DNA of 64,000 nucleotides from Rufibacter latericius (GCF_003721515.1 NZ_RJJD01000023.1:241735-305734); one strand, 5' to 3'; counted from the first letter of the stretch, positions 52,965-62,415 are shown. Program-made: numbers and translations. Notes: generated from the letters alone by a model not told the origin.

Positions 52965-54656
52965 ATGAAAAAGTTATTGTATAAAATTCTGTTACCGGTC
53001 AGTTTACTGGCGAGCCCTTCTTGTGATTCTTTCCTGAAGGAGGAAAATATCTCCGGCCTCACTGCAGACAGTTATTATAACACCGTTGAAGGGATTGAGA
53101 GCTTGGTGAACTCGCTGTACACGCCCATGCGCTTTTGGTACGGGAAAGAGAATGGCATTGCCATCACTGAACTAGGCACCGACATATTTACCCGTGGAAG
53201 CGGGATGGAAAGTCCGCCGCTGGCGCTTTACAACTCTGACCTTACGGGTGCTAATGCGGCCCTCAGTTTCTATTGGACTCGCTTTTACGCAGCCTTGAAT
53301 GCAAGCAATGCGGCAGTAGCCAGAATTCCCCAATCGCCGCTGGCAGATAACCTTAAGCTGATCAGAGAAGGGGAGGCCCGTTTCCTAAGGGCTTTTTACC
53401 TGTGGCACATTGTGGAGACTTGGGGCGGCGTGCACCTTTCCACCACTGAAACCATTGGTGTGCAAACCACCGCAAACCGCACACCGGTGGAGGCGTTTTA
53501 CTCCCAGATTTTCCAAGACCTAGAGTTCGCCGTAACGAATCTTCCGGTTACCTCCAATCAATATGGCAGGGTGACCAAACCCGCCGCCGAAGCCTTTAAA
53601 GCCAGAATGCACCTGTACCGCGGCCAATATGCAGAGGCAGCTGCCCTCGCCAAGAAGGTGATAAGTGACTACGGCTTCAGCCTGGTGCCCACCTACGCCG
53701 GACTTTGGGACATTGCGAGTATCAAAAACCCCGAGGCCATTTTTGTGGTGAACTTTACTGCCGACCTGATTCTAAACCGTGAGTTTGATGGATTAACCAG
53801 CTCTACCGCAGATGATATCCTGCTGCGTGACGGGGGAAACAACTCCCACCTGATGTTCCTGATGACCTATGACCAGTTGCCTGGCATGCAGCGTGACATC
53901 AGATATGGCCGGCCGTTTGCCCGCTTTATGCCTACCGCTTTCTTATTGGATCTTTTTGATGAAACCAAAGATGCCCGCTTCCACGCTACCTTTGAAACCG
54001 TTTGGTATTCCAATAAGCCCGGGAAAGCAAACGTACCTACTTCTACCGGTGCGGTAAAAGAAGTTGTTTTCAAAGCCGGAGATACCGCCATCTACGCTAC
54101 CAAGTACGTAGTGCCAGCCGATGTGAAAGATGCCAAACCCTATACCATCATAGACCGCAGCCGGACCTACGCCCCAGATGGCACACCTATGGTGCGTGAC
54201 AGGTACATGTCATTGAAAAAGTTCCTGGATCCCTTACGGTTGACAATTTCCCAGCAGCAGGGTCGCCGAGATGCGTTTGTGATCCGTTTAGCAGAAATGT
54301 ACCTGATTGCGGCCGAGGCTGATATGATGCGGGGTAACACCAATGACGCTCTGCAAAGCATCAATGCCGTTCGTAGAAGAGCGGCCTTGCCCGGGAAACA
54401 AGCTGAGATGGAAATCACCGCAGACCAACTGACCATAGACTTCATCCTGGATGAACGGGCCCGTGAATTTGCCGGAGAACAACAACGTTGGTTTGATCTG
54501 AAGCGAACAAACAAGTTGGTAGAACGAGTGCAGGCCCATAACCCCGATGCCGCCCCTAATATTCAGGCATTCCACATGTTAAGGCCAATTCCGCAAGCCC
54601 AGCTAGATGTAATTACTAACCCAACGGAGTTTACCCAGAACGAGGGGTATAACTAA
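52965..54656 (+). CDS. SusD/RagB-type surface glycan-binding lipoprotein 3
   Basis: The 563-residue partner of SusC 3, with lipobox ASPSC (Cys20) and following residues DSFLKEENIS. SusD helices are seen in EARFLRAFYLWHIVETWGGV and RLAEMYLIAAEADMMRGNT, and the family end (ERAREFAGEQQRWFDLKRTN, then the PIPQAQLD region) is intact. It is followed by a 25-bp perfect stem terminator. No degradative enzyme gene accompanies this pair. Confidence 0.94.
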   Translation: MKKLLYKILLPVSLLASPSCDSFLKEENISGLTADSYYNTVEGIESLVNSLYTPMRFWYGKENGIAITELGTDIFTRGSGMESPPLALYNSDLTGANAALSFYWTRFYAALNASNAAVARIPQSPLADNLKLIREGEARFLRAFYLWHIVETWGGVHLSTTETIGVQTTANRTPVEAFYSQIFQDLEFAVTNLPVTSNQYGRVTKPAAEAFKARMHLYRGQYAEAAALAKKVISDYGFSLVPTYAGLWDIASIKNPEAIFVVNFTADLILNREFDGLTSSTADDILLRDGGNNSHLMFLMTYDQLPGMQRDIRYGRPFARFMPTAFLLDLFDETKDARFHATFETVWYSNKPGKANVPTSTGAVKEVVFKAGDTAIYATKYVVPADVKDAKPYTIIDRSRTYAPDGTPMVRDRYMSLKKFLDPLRLTISQQQGRRDAFVIRLAEMYLIAAEADMMRGNTNDALQSINAVRRRAALPGKQAEMEITADQLTIDFILDERAREFAGEQQRWFDLKRTNKLVERVQAHNPDAAPNIQAFHMLRPIPQAQLDVITNPTEFTQNEGYN

Positions 54657-55045
54657 AAGGATTATAAAACTCTTTTAAAGCAAAAGGGAGATATCTCTAT
54701 CTCCCTTTTGCTTTAAAAGAGTATACCTCTCAGAAAGTCCTTATTGGTTACCTTGTTTCTGCTTCACCAAACCAGAAACAAGGGAGAGCTAGCAGGTTTG
54801 CAGAGGTTGATTCTACAGATTTTTACACTAAAGTACCTGTATAACCACGCTGCTGGCCTACTTTACATAAATAAAATCAAAAATAATTTGTATTTTGTAA
54901 AAGCTAGAAAGCCATTCATAAGGTTTCTACTGCACCTGCCCGCCAGAATCTGAGATGACAGGACGTTTTCCTTTTTCAGATATAGACTTTGTCTTTTTGT
55001 TGAATTTGCAAGAGTCGAATATCCTGAGCAGAGGAGGAAACAGGT
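54657..55045. other. 389-bp gap after the third SusC/SusD pair
   Basis: It contains the SusD terminator and an AT-rich stretch (54730-55020). The 69-codon open frame at 54744-54953 lacks protein features. A purine-rich gaggagg at 55031-55037, 8 bases before the next ATG, is one of the few clear Shine-Dalgarno sequences in the window. Confidence 0.6.
54669..54722 (+). terminator. Strong terminator after SusD 3
   Basis: A perfect 25-bp stem (left arm starts actcttttaaagcaaaaggg; loop tctc) ends the third SusC/SusD unit. A/T-rich arm ends mean it could stop transcription from either side. Confidence 0.85.
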
Positions 55046-57799
55046 ATGCATTACAAGCTATACGCACTTCTAAACATCAAGCCCTCTGAGTACAAGATAG
55101 TCCGGCAGCTGTTTTTGGTTCAGTTCTTTTTGGGTATTGCCACCGCTTTCCTGTTCACCAGCACCTTGACCATGTTCCTGCAGGCGTTCAAGGTAGAGCA
55201 TATTCCGGAGGTCTACATTTTGGCGGCTTTCCTGTTACTGCTGGCCAACTGGGGCTATTCTAGGCTGGAGCACCAGGTTACCTCGCGCAAACTGCTGCAG
55301 AAAATCATTTTGTTTTCGGCCGGTTCCCTGCTTTTTACCTGGGTGACCATTTCTTTCCATGAGTTCAAATGGTTGCCTTTTCTGCTTTCCGCCTGGAACA
55401 TGGTGGTGTACATGCTGGTAAGCTATGCCTTCTGGGGAATGGCGGCCATCATCTTTAACGTACGGGAAAGCAAGCGCATCTTTGCCGTAGTGGGCTCGGG
55501 TGATATTCCGGCTAAGTTGATGGGGTATGCCATGGTTCCCGTTTTAACCCCGCTCATTGGCGTCAACAACCTGCTCTGGATCTCGGTTTTTGCCTTTCTA
55601 GGGGCTTACTACTTTTTGGGCAGGTTCCAGCACCGGGTCATTGACCGGCCGGTGCATGCTCCTCACGCAGATTCTGTGCCGCCTTCCTCAGAAAACCGTT
55701 ACTTCAGTTCCTCTCTGATTACCCAAATTTTTTATAACAAACTTATCTTTTCCATTGCGCTGTTTTCCCTGATTGCTTTCACGGTTTTCTCCCTCATTGA
55801 TTTCACGTTGTTGGGCGAGGTAAAAGCCAGGTTTGCGAATAGCCCAGATCTGGCCATTTTCATCGGGATGTTTTTTGCCATTGGTCGGGTGATGGCCATC
55901 TTCTTCAAACTCCTGTTCAGCAGCCGGGTAATTAGCCGGTTGGGGTTAACTAATTCCTTGCTGCTATCGCCGGTGGTGGTTTTGATTTTGACCAGTGTGC
56001 TGTTGCTGCCTGGCGAAAGCCCTAATACCATTCTGTATGTCTTCGGGGTGATGGTGTTGCTTTCCGAGGTGTTAAAATCTGCCGTGCAGGAGCCTGCTTT
56101 CTTTATCCTTTTTCAGCCGCTGGAACCCCACGTAAGGCTTAAGGGGCATTTGATAGCGAAAGGGTACATGCTGCCATTTGCGCTCTTGGGAAGCGGCCTT
56201 TTCTTGATGCTTTGTTATCACCTGCGTGGGGGCATCAGCATTCAGTTTATCGCCCAGGTGCTTTTTGTCCTTCTGGTGGCTTGGGTGGGGTCGGTTTTCC
56301 TGGTGAAGAAAGAGTACTTCGGCACCTTGGTCATGGCTATCAAAAAAGGGTGGTTTACCGGCTCTGAGCTTTTCCTGAGTGACGGCCCTGTGCAGCAATT
56401 GCTTTTAAACAAAGCAACCAGTGCCAATCCCAAAGATGTTTTGCTAGCCTTGGAACTGTTGGAGAGATCGGGGTACCGCAGGTTGGAGCAGCTCCTGGAG
56501 GAACAATTTTACAGCCCGTTTTATGAAGTGCGGCGGTTTGTGTTGGGAAGCCTCATTCGGTTGCAGGGAAGGAACGTGCTGGGTTTGGTGCAGCAGCAAC
56601 TGGCTAAGGAAGGAAACGATCCCCTGAAACCCGACTTACTGAAAGCCTACTACAGCCTAATCCCCGAAGTCACCGCCCCTAACCAGGAAGCGCTGCAAAC
56701 CCTGGATGCCGAAGCGTACCAGGCCGCGTTGGTAGGCCTTCTGCAACGCCCTGAGGCAGAAACCCACAAAGTGGTGCACCAGGAACTGGAACCCTTGGTG
56801 AAGGACTTCGGGAATGTTCGGCAGCAACAATTAGTACTGGACATCCTTTCAGAGGCGTCTGCCACCGGCTTTCAGGAGGAATTGGCCCAATTGCTTGCTT
56901 CTGATTATGAGCAGATTTACAAAAAAGCGATCGAAACCATTGGCAAGGTGCAGGAACACAGCTTGTTGGAGTTCATGGTAGAAACGGCCAAGGCTCGGGA
57001 GGCCTGGCACGCCCTCCAGAAATCATTGGTGTATTTCGGAGACACGGTCTTCTCCGCGGAGGTTCTCCACGCCAGGGCACCGGCCGGCTTTGTGCGGGCG
57101 GTAGTTTTGGCCGCCGGCAAAGTTAGAGGAGAGCAATCCACGGAATTCCTGCTTGATTTGTTGACGGAAGAGGAAGGCCCAACCCCTGACGTTATTGAGG
57201 CACTTTGGCAAAAACAGGCTGAATTGACCTCCGAGGGCAAACGAACCCTGGAAGCCTGGCTTACCAGAACTCTGGCAAGCTGCCTGCAGAAAACCTCGGC
57301 CTGCCGAGACATCAGGCGGAAGGCTGTTCTCCAGCTTTTAGCCACCACGCTCACCCGCGAAATAAACCAGGAGGTGATGCTGTTGCTGAAAGGGTTTGCC
57401 CTTAGATATGACCGGCGGCAGATAGGCCGGGTGATGAATCTTTTAAAACTGCATGACGAACGCCGCATGGCCAACGCCATTGAGATTCTGGAACACCTGA
57501 TTCCCAAACCTTACTTTCTGGCATTGGATAAGATCCTTGATTTCACCTTTGATGTGCCAGACGGAGGCAATGACCCCTACGTGAAAATCAAAAACGAAGT
57601 ACCGGCTTCGGCCATGGTTGCGTCCATTATCCAGAACAGCCAGATGCAGTGTTCGGCCTGGACAAAGTCAGTGGCCTGTTACCTAATCCCCAAATTGGGC
57701 GGTCCCTCGGCTAGAATGATCCTGGCCGATGAGGAAATGCTGCCGCAGGATCATCTGTTTCAAGAGACGAAAGAGTATGTTTTATCCGCTGTTAAATAA
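55046..57799 (+). CDS. Nucleotide-transporter-like membrane protein with HEAT-like repeats
   Basis: The first roughly 430 of 917 residues contain about 11-12 hydrophobic segments in MFS-like order (for example LFLVQFFLGIATAFLF, YVFGVMVLLSEVLKSAV, MLPFALLGSGLFLML), resembling ATP/ADP-translocase-like proteins of Bacteroidota. The remainder (about 440-890) is a soluble helical region with HEAT-like repeats (LLALELLERSGYRRLEQLL, VRRFVLGSLIRLQGRNVLGL). Transport has not been shown for such proteins and a sensory role is equally possible. The cNMP-binding gene starts eight bases after its stop codon. It has a clear Shine-Dalgarno sequence. Confidence 0.75.
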   Translation: MHYKLYALLNIKPSEYKIVRQLFLVQFFLGIATAFLFTSTLTMFLQAFKVEHIPEVYILAAFLLLLANWGYSRLEHQVTSRKLLQKIILFSAGSLLFTWVTISFHEFKWLPFLLSAWNMVVYMLVSYAFWGMAAIIFNVRESKRIFAVVGSGDIPAKLMGYAMVPVLTPLIGVNNLLWISVFAFLGAYYFLGRFQHRVIDRPVHAPHADSVPPSSENRYFSSSLITQIFYNKLIFSIALFSLIAFTVFSLIDFTLLGEVKARFANSPDLAIFIGMFFAIGRVMAIFFKLLFSSRVISRLGLTNSLLLSPVVVLILTSVLLLPGESPNTILYVFGVMVLLSEVLKSAVQEPAFFILFQPLEPHVRLKGHLIAKGYMLPFALLGSGLFLMLCYHLRGGISIQFIAQVLFVLLVAWVGSVFLVKKEYFGTLVMAIKKGWFTGSELFLSDGPVQQLLLNKATSANPKDVLLALELLERSGYRRLEQLLEEQFYSPFYEVRRFVLGSLIRLQGRNVLGLVQQQLAKEGNDPLKPDLLKAYYSLIPEVTAPNQEALQTLDAEAYQAALVGLLQRPEAETHKVVHQELEPLVKDFGNVRQQQLVLDILSEASATGFQEELAQLLASDYEQIYKKAIETIGKVQEHSLLEFMVETAKAREAWHALQKSLVYFGDTVFSAEVLHARAPAGFVRAVVLAAGKVRGEQSTEFLLDLLTEEEGPTPDVIEALWQKQAELTSEGKRTLEAWLTRTLASCLQKTSACRDIRRKAVLQLLATTLTREINQEVMLLLKGFALRYDRRQIGRVMNLLKLHDERRMANAIEILEHLIPKPYFLALDKILDFTFDVPDGGNDPYVKIKNEVPASAMVASIIQNSQMQCSAWTKSVACYLIPKLGGPSARMILADEEMLPQDHLFQETKEYVLSAVK

Positions 57800-57807
57800 C
57801 CCGTTTT

Positions 57808-58260
57808 ATGCTGCTGATTGAAAAGGTGCTGACGCTACGGGCCTCAGAGATATTTAGCGAAACCCCCGAGCCTGAGTTGGTTGAACTGGCCGGAGTGCTG
57901 GAAGAGATCCATTTGCCGCCCGGTTCCAATCTGTTCTCCAAAGGAGAGATGGGCGACTGCATGTACATTATTTACAAAGGGCGGGTGAAAATCCATGACC
58001 AGGAACACACCTTTGCCGAACTGGAGGAAAACGAATTGCTGGGGGAACTCTCCATCCTGGACACGGAGCCCCGTTCTGCGAGCGTAACCACCCTGGAAGA
58101 CACCATTCTGCTGAAACTGGCACAGGAGCCGTTTTACGAGATTCTGCTCAACAACGCCGAAGTGCTCAAAGGGATTCTGAAAACCCTGTGCCGGCGCCTT
58201 CGGCAAATGGATGCCCGAATGGTTTCTACGCCCCTTTCCTCAGAAGTTGATTTGTACTAA
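57808..58260 (+). CDS. Stand-alone cyclic-nucleotide-binding domain protein
   Basis: A 150-residue protein made of one Crp-type sensor domain. The beta-roll start LPPGSNLFSKGEMGDCMYII and the phosphate-binding cassette LLGELSILDTEPRSASVTTL, with the Glu and Arg that hold the cyclic phosphate, are intact. No DNA-binding domain follows, so it should act by protein contact, most likely with the preceding HEAT-repeat membrane protein. An adenylate cyclase is encoded nearby. Its 3' end overlaps the convergent HD gene by 35 bases. Confidence 0.88.
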   Translation: MLLIEKVLTLRASEIFSETPEPELVELAGVLEEIHLPPGSNLFSKGEMGDCMYIIYKGRVKIHDQEHTFAELEENELLGELSILDTEPRSASVTTLEDTILLKLAQEPFYEILLNNAEVLKGILKTLCRRLRQMDARMVSTPLSSEVDLY

Positions 58261-58837
58261 CCTTCAGCGCCTGTAGGTTGGCCTGTTTTCCTGCTTCGCG
58301 GTGCAGGCGGCTATACCGCGTAAAATAGCGGTGTTTCTCCAGAAATTTTATTTGAACCTGCCTCCATTCTTCCTCGGTCTCCAATAACCCCATGGCCTGC
58401 ATTTCCAGGTAAAGCCGGTGCGCGATAGGGGAATAATCTTCCCGGCCCAGGTAGTCCAGGTCGGCGTCACAGATGACCTGCTCTAACATGGTACGGGGGC
58501 TCTGGGGGAGCTTAGTGGCCATGATCAGGCGGCAAATCACCTCGGTTTCCTCGGGGTTAAACCCAAAGCCGGGCAATTCACAGCGCGCAATGTCGCAGCC
58601 TTTCCTTTCATGGTCCTGGTAGGTTTCCAGGAAACCGCAGTCGTGGTAGAGAACCGCCACCTTTAACAGGAGAAGGTCCTGGGGAGATCTTATCTTTTCG
58701 GCGAGGGCAATGGTTTCTGAGCACCTCAGCACATCCAAGGTGTGGGCCAGGCAGTGGTACGTGAGGTGGGGGGAAAGCCCGTTGCGTAATTTGTGTTCTA
58801 CGTGCTGCTGAATCTCCGGAAATGAGGTGTGCGCCAT
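58226..58837 (-). CDS. HD-domain metal-dependent phosphohydrolase
   Basis: The 203-residue protein has the HD pattern: histidine in CLAHTLDVLRC (near residue 32), the HD pair in VAVLYHDCGFLETY and a late aspartate in VICDADLDYLGRED. HD proteins of this kind hydrolyse phosphates, including cyclic nucleotides in some cases. Next to an adenylate cyclase and a cNMP-binding protein, a phosphodiesterase role is possible but unproven. It ends within the convergent cNMP-binding gene. Confidence 0.82.
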   Translation of the reverse strand: MAHTSFPEIQQHVEHKLRNGLSPHLTYHCLAHTLDVLRCSETIALAEKIRSPQDLLLLKVAVLYHDCGFLETYQDHERKGCDIARCELPGFGFNPEETEVICRLIMATKLPQSPRTMLEQVICDADLDYLGREDYSPIAHRLYLEMQAMGLLETEEEWRQVQIKFLEKHRYFTRYSRLHREAGKQANLQALKVSTNQLLRKGA

Positions 58838-58874
58838 AGGGGTTTAAAGGTTAGTGCTGCAGAAGACAAAGGGG

Positions 58875-58910
58875 GTTTATAAGCCAGTTTCAGGAAAACA
58901 GGCCTAAAAT
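58875..58910. repeat. Intergenic hairpin family, copy 17
   Basis: gtttataagccagtttc and ggaaaacaggcctaaaat lie in the 123-bp gap between the HD gene and the cyclase gene, showing that the family is not confined to the pectin genes. Confidence 0.65.
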
Positions 58911-58960
58911 GCTTTTAGGAAAGAAAATATCTTTTGGTTGAGGGCAGAAATTCACTTCCT

Positions 58961-60127
58961 CTATTCTCTTCTGTTCAACTTGGTCTGCACGAAATACATG
59001 TTTACCTCTCCTTTGTTTTTGGCGGGCACCTTGCCTCGGTAGAGACAACTGAACCACTCCTTGACGGCTTCAAACGTGGTCTCTGAAATGTTGATTTTAC
59101 CGCCTTCGCCGCTTGATTCTATCCGGCTGGCCAGGTTCACGGTATCGCCCCAAATGTCGTAGGCAAATTTCTTGCGCCCCACCACGCCCGCTACCAGAGG
59201 ACCCGTATGCACCCCAATGCGCAAATCCCACCGAACAAGCCCCCGGGCGGCCCTTTCCTCGTTCAGTCCATACATGTAGTCTTGTATTTCTATCGCCGCT
59301 AGAATGGCATCTACCGCGTGGGTTTGGTTGGAGACGGGAACCCCGCCGGCGCACATGTACGAATCACCTATGGTTTTGATTTTTTCCAGGTTGTTTTTCT
59401 CAATGATGGAGTCAAAGGCCATGAAGCAGTTGTTTAGCTCAGAAACCAGTTGGTTAGGAGAAAGGCCCTCGGCAATGGATGTGAAACCAACGAAATCAGT
59501 GAAAAGGACGGTGGCGCTTTCATAAAAGCGTGGGGTGGCTTCCCCTTTTTCTTTCAGTTCGTTGGCAACCTCTACCGGCAGAATGTTCAACAAAAGCTTT
59601 TCTATTTCTTCCTTTTGCCTATTCACCTGCTGGGTGCGTTCCTCCACCTTGTTCTCCAGTTCCTCGTTTGCTTCCTTGAGCTCATGGATCAGGTGTTTGT
59701 TGGTGCGGCGCAACTGAAACGCCTCAATGGCGTTGTCCAGGGTGATTTTGAGCTCTTCCTTGTCCCAGGGCTTTACAATATAGCGGTATACCTGCCCGGT
59801 ATTGATGGCCTCAATGATGGATTCCATGTCGCTGTAGCCCGTCAGGATCAGCCGGATCATGTCCTTGTCATCGGGTAGGTTTTTAAGGAACTGCACGCCC
59901 GTCATGCGGGGCATTCGTTGATCGGTGATGACCAGGCTAGCGTCCAGTGATTTCAGGATCTCCAGGCCTTCCTCGCCCGACTTGGCCGTATGGACCTGAT
60001 AATGCCGCCTGAACGCCGATTTGAACACGATCAGGTTATCCTCTTCATCATCTATGTATAGAATGGAAGGTTTTTCCGAGACTTCGGTGGGTGGCGAAAT
60101 AACTTGTTCCAAGGTGAAGTTTTCCAT
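58961..60127 (-). CDS. Response regulator with class III adenylate cyclase output
   Basis: A 388-residue protein: receiver domain about 21-140 with the acidic pair DDEED and phospho-acceptor Asp69 (VITDQRM), a coiled coil about 142-182 and a class III cyclase domain about 200-380. Metal-binding Asp211 (LFTDFVGF) and Asp255 (TIGDSY) are present. Lys251 (KTIGD) and Asp324 (YDIWGD) are the pair that selects ATP, and Asn331 and Arg335 (NLASR) complete the site, so cAMP synthesis is predicted. The histidine kinase gene lies 34 bp upstream on the same strand and is the likely phosphate donor. Confidence 0.93.
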   Translation of the reverse strand: MENFTLEQVISPPTEVSEKPSILYIDDEEDNLIVFKSAFRRHYQVHTAKSGEEGLEILKSLDASLVITDQRMPRMTGVQFLKNLPDDKDMIRLILTGYSDMESIIEAINTGQVYRYIVKPWDKEELKITLDNAIEAFQLRRTNKHLIHELKEANEELENKVEERTQQVNRQKEEIEKLLLNILPVEVANELKEKGEATPRFYESATVLFTDFVGFTSIAEGLSPNQLVSELNNCFMAFDSIIEKNNLEKIKTIGDSYMCAGGVPVSNQTHAVDAILAAIEIQDYMYGLNEERAARGLVRWDLRIGVHTGPLVAGVVGRKKFAYDIWGDTVNLASRIESSGEGGKINISETTFEAVKEWFSCLYRGKVPAKNKGEVNMYFVQTKLNRRE

Positions 60128-60161
60128 GAGGATTTAAAGGATGGTCTGTTTTCAGGCTGTT

Positions 60162-62372
60162 TTATTCAACTGTCTCTAATTTCAGGTTCTGGGGGGCCGG
60201 GGAAAATTGTAAAGGGATTCTGATGGTAAACTCGGTGCCCTGGCCGGGTTGAGACTCCACCTCAATTTTGCCTTTGTGCTTCTCTATGATCCCGTAAGAA
60301 ATGGAGAGGCCCAGGCCCGTGCCCTCGCCCACGTCTTTGGTGGTGAAGAAAGGTTCAAAGATGTGTTTTTTGACTTCTTCAGACATGCCAACCCCTGTGT
60401 CTCTGATTTTGATGACGGCAAAATCATCATCTGCGTAGGTTTTGATGGCAATAGTACCTTCCTCCGGGATTGCCTGGGCGGCGTTGTTCAGGATGTTCAT
60501 GAAAACCTGGTTCAATTGGCCGGGGTAACAATTTACTTCCTGCAGGTCACCGTAGTTGCGCACAATCTTGATGCGGTTTTTCAACTGGTTGTTCAGAATG
60601 ACCAGGGTAGAGTCAAGGCCTTCGTGCAGGTTGGCTTTTTTAAGGTTATCCTCATCAAGGCGGGTGAAGTTTTTAAGGCTTTTCACGATTTCCTTCGTGC
60701 GGGTGGCGCCATTCTTCACGCTGGAGAAAAGCTGCTCAGATTCCTGGATGAGTTCCTCCACTTCTATCTCTTTTTTGAGCTTTTCCAGCTTCTGCAGTTG
60801 CTGGGTGTTATCTGCGCCAGGTTTTAGCTGAAAGTATCCGGTGGCCACTTCCATGATATCGGTGAAGTTAGCACGCAGCGATTCTATACCTGCCGAAACG
60901 AAGTTGATAGGGTTGTTGATCTCGTGGGCCACCCCAGCCGTCAACTGACCCAAAGAAGCCATTTTCTCGGATTGCACCAACTGATCCTGGGTATTAAGCA
61001 GGTTGTTGTACGTTTTCTCCAAGTGGTCCCGCTGGGTGGCTAATTCTTCTTTCTGGGCATTAATCTCGTCATTTTTGTGCTGGAGCAGTTGGTTGGCCTT
61101 TACCTTGTTCCGGATGTTAAAGAACAAAACCACCGCTATGATAAGGATGAGCCCCAATACCGCTAACAAGGCATTCCTGAAAACCTGCTGCCGCTCCAGA
61201 CTGGCTTGTTTCAGCTGGCTGTCTTTGGTGAGGAGGTCAATCTGGTTTTGCTTTTTCTCACTTTGGTAAGCGGCTTCCAGGTTGTTTATTTTCTCTTTGG
61301 TCTCGGCGTTGTACAGGGTGTCTTTGATGCCCAGCAGCAGCGATTGGTATTGATACGCTTTCTGGTAATCGGAGAGCTTCTGATAAGACTGCGCCAGCCC
61401 CGCGTAGGAATCTTTCAACTCATGGTTAGCCCCTAGGTCAGTAGCGATGCGCTTGGATTGTTGGAAAGTGGCCAGCGCCTGATCGGGTTTGTTTTGCTTA
61501 AGGTTGATCTGCCCGATGTAGTTCAGGGCCTGCGTTTCCTCTAGTTTGGCTGCCACCGATTTCGCGATGACTCGGGCTTTCTGGTGCTGTTCCATCGCCT
61601 TGGCTAAATCTCCCCGGGCGGCATACACTTTCCCGATGTTGTTCAGGGTATAGGCGACTTTGTCTTTACTTTCGGCCGCATTTAAGATTCCCAGGGCCTC
61701 CTGGAAATAGGCAAGGGCTTTCTTGTGATTTCCCTGGGCAAAGTAGATCTCCCCGATGTTCCCGGTGAGGGTGCCTAACATGCTTTGATCGCCAATCTCT
61801 TTGCTCAGCGGTAAGGCTTTTAAATAATAGGTGAGGGCTTTATCTAGAGTAGCGGGGTTGTTCCCGTATTCTACCCCTATGTTGAGCAGGGCGGTAGCAA
61901 TACGTAATTTATTTCCGCTTTCTTCCCCTTCTTTAAGGGCCTTAAGGTAAAACTCGATTGCTTTGGCCTCCCACCCCTGAATGGAGTAGATAACCCCAAT
62001 GTTGTTGAGCATGTTACTAGCCCCCACCTTATCACCCAACTGGTTGAAGATAGCCAAAGACTGTTCCCAATAACGAATTACCTCAGGGTAGCCTCCTTCG
62101 TTTACGTACGCCAACCCTAGGCTTTTCAGGGCATACGCTTCGCCTTTGGGGAAATTATGAGTTCGGGATTCCTCCAGCGCCTGTTTGGCAAAAGCAATCG
62201 CTTTGGCCTGATCAGATCCGTTGTGGGCTTTGCTTAACTCAAGTAGAAGATTTACCCGAGAAGTATCCCTGGCTGTTTTGAGAAGGGCCTGCAGACTGTC
62301 CTGAGGAGCCGTTTGGGCAAACAGCACCTTAGACAGTAGAAAAGCAAGCAACAGCACCATTGACTTTTTCAT
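60162..62372 (-). CDS. TPR-containing sensor histidine kinase
   Basis: The 736-residue kinase has a signal peptide (LLSKVLFAQ), about seven tetratricopeptide repeats (about 30-350, for example [20 protein letters not shown]), a coiled coil, one membrane segment ([18 protein letters not shown], about 400-420), a second coiled coil, and the kinase core: H-box [12 protein letters not shown] (His near 485), N-box [12 protein letters not shown]1 IRDTGVGMS and G2 [11 protein letters not shown]. The TPR region should lie in the periplasm. It is likely to signal to the receiver-cyclase encoded 34 bp downstream. The input is unknown. Confidence 0.92.
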   Translation of the reverse strand: MKKSMVLLLAFLLSKVLFAQTAPQDSLQALLKTARDTSRVNLLLELSKAHNGSDQAKAIAFAKQALEESRTHNFPKGEAYALKSLGLAYVNEGGYPEVIRYWEQSLAIFNQLGDKVGASNMLNNIGVIYSIQGWEAKAIEFYLKALKEGEESGNKLRIATALLNIGVEYGNNPATLDKALTYYLKALPLSKEIGDQSMLGTLTGNIGEIYFAQGNHKKALAYFQEALGILNAAESKDKVAYTLNNIGKVYAARGDLAKAMEQHQKARVIAKSVAAKLEETQALNYIGQINLKQNKPDQALATFQQSKRIATDLGANHELKDSYAGLAQSYQKLSDYQKAYQYQSLLLGIKDTLYNAETKEKINNLEAAYQSEKKQNQIDLLTKDSQLKQASLERQQVFRNALLAVLGLILIIAVVLFFNIRNKVKANQLLQHKNDEINAQKEELATQRDHLEKTYNNLLNTQDQLVQSEKMASLGQLTAGVAHEINNPINFVSAGIESLRANFTDIMEVATGYFQLKPGADNTQQLQKLEKLKKEIEVEELIQESEQLFSSVKNGATRTKEIVKSLKNFTRLDEDNLKKANLHEGLDSTLVILNNQLKNRIKIVRNYGDLQEVNCYPGQLNQVFMNILNNAAQAIPEEGTIAIKTYADDDFAVIKIRDTGVGMSEEVKKHIFEPFFTTKDVGEGTGLGLSISYGIIEKHKGKIEVESQPGQGTEFTIRIPLQFSPAPQNLKLETVE

Positions 62373-62379
62373 ACCTCAT

Positions 62380-62415
62380 GCTTTTATGTGCTTTTTGGAA
62401 AATCAAGCCTGAAAC
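62380..62415. repeat. Intergenic hairpin family, copy 18
   Basis: gcttttatgtgctttttgg and aaaatcaagcctgaaac lie between the sensor kinase start and the end of the T9SS protein gene. Confidence 0.55.

Noticed and set aside
54744-54953. 69-codon plus-strand open frame after SusD 3
   Set aside because: Lies in AT-rich non-coding sequence and lacks any signature.
55046-58260. A single gene broken by a frameshift (membrane protein plus cNMP domain)
   Set aside because: The second gene has its own ATG and complete domain and the first ends cleanly; a natural split is simpler, though resequencing could change this.
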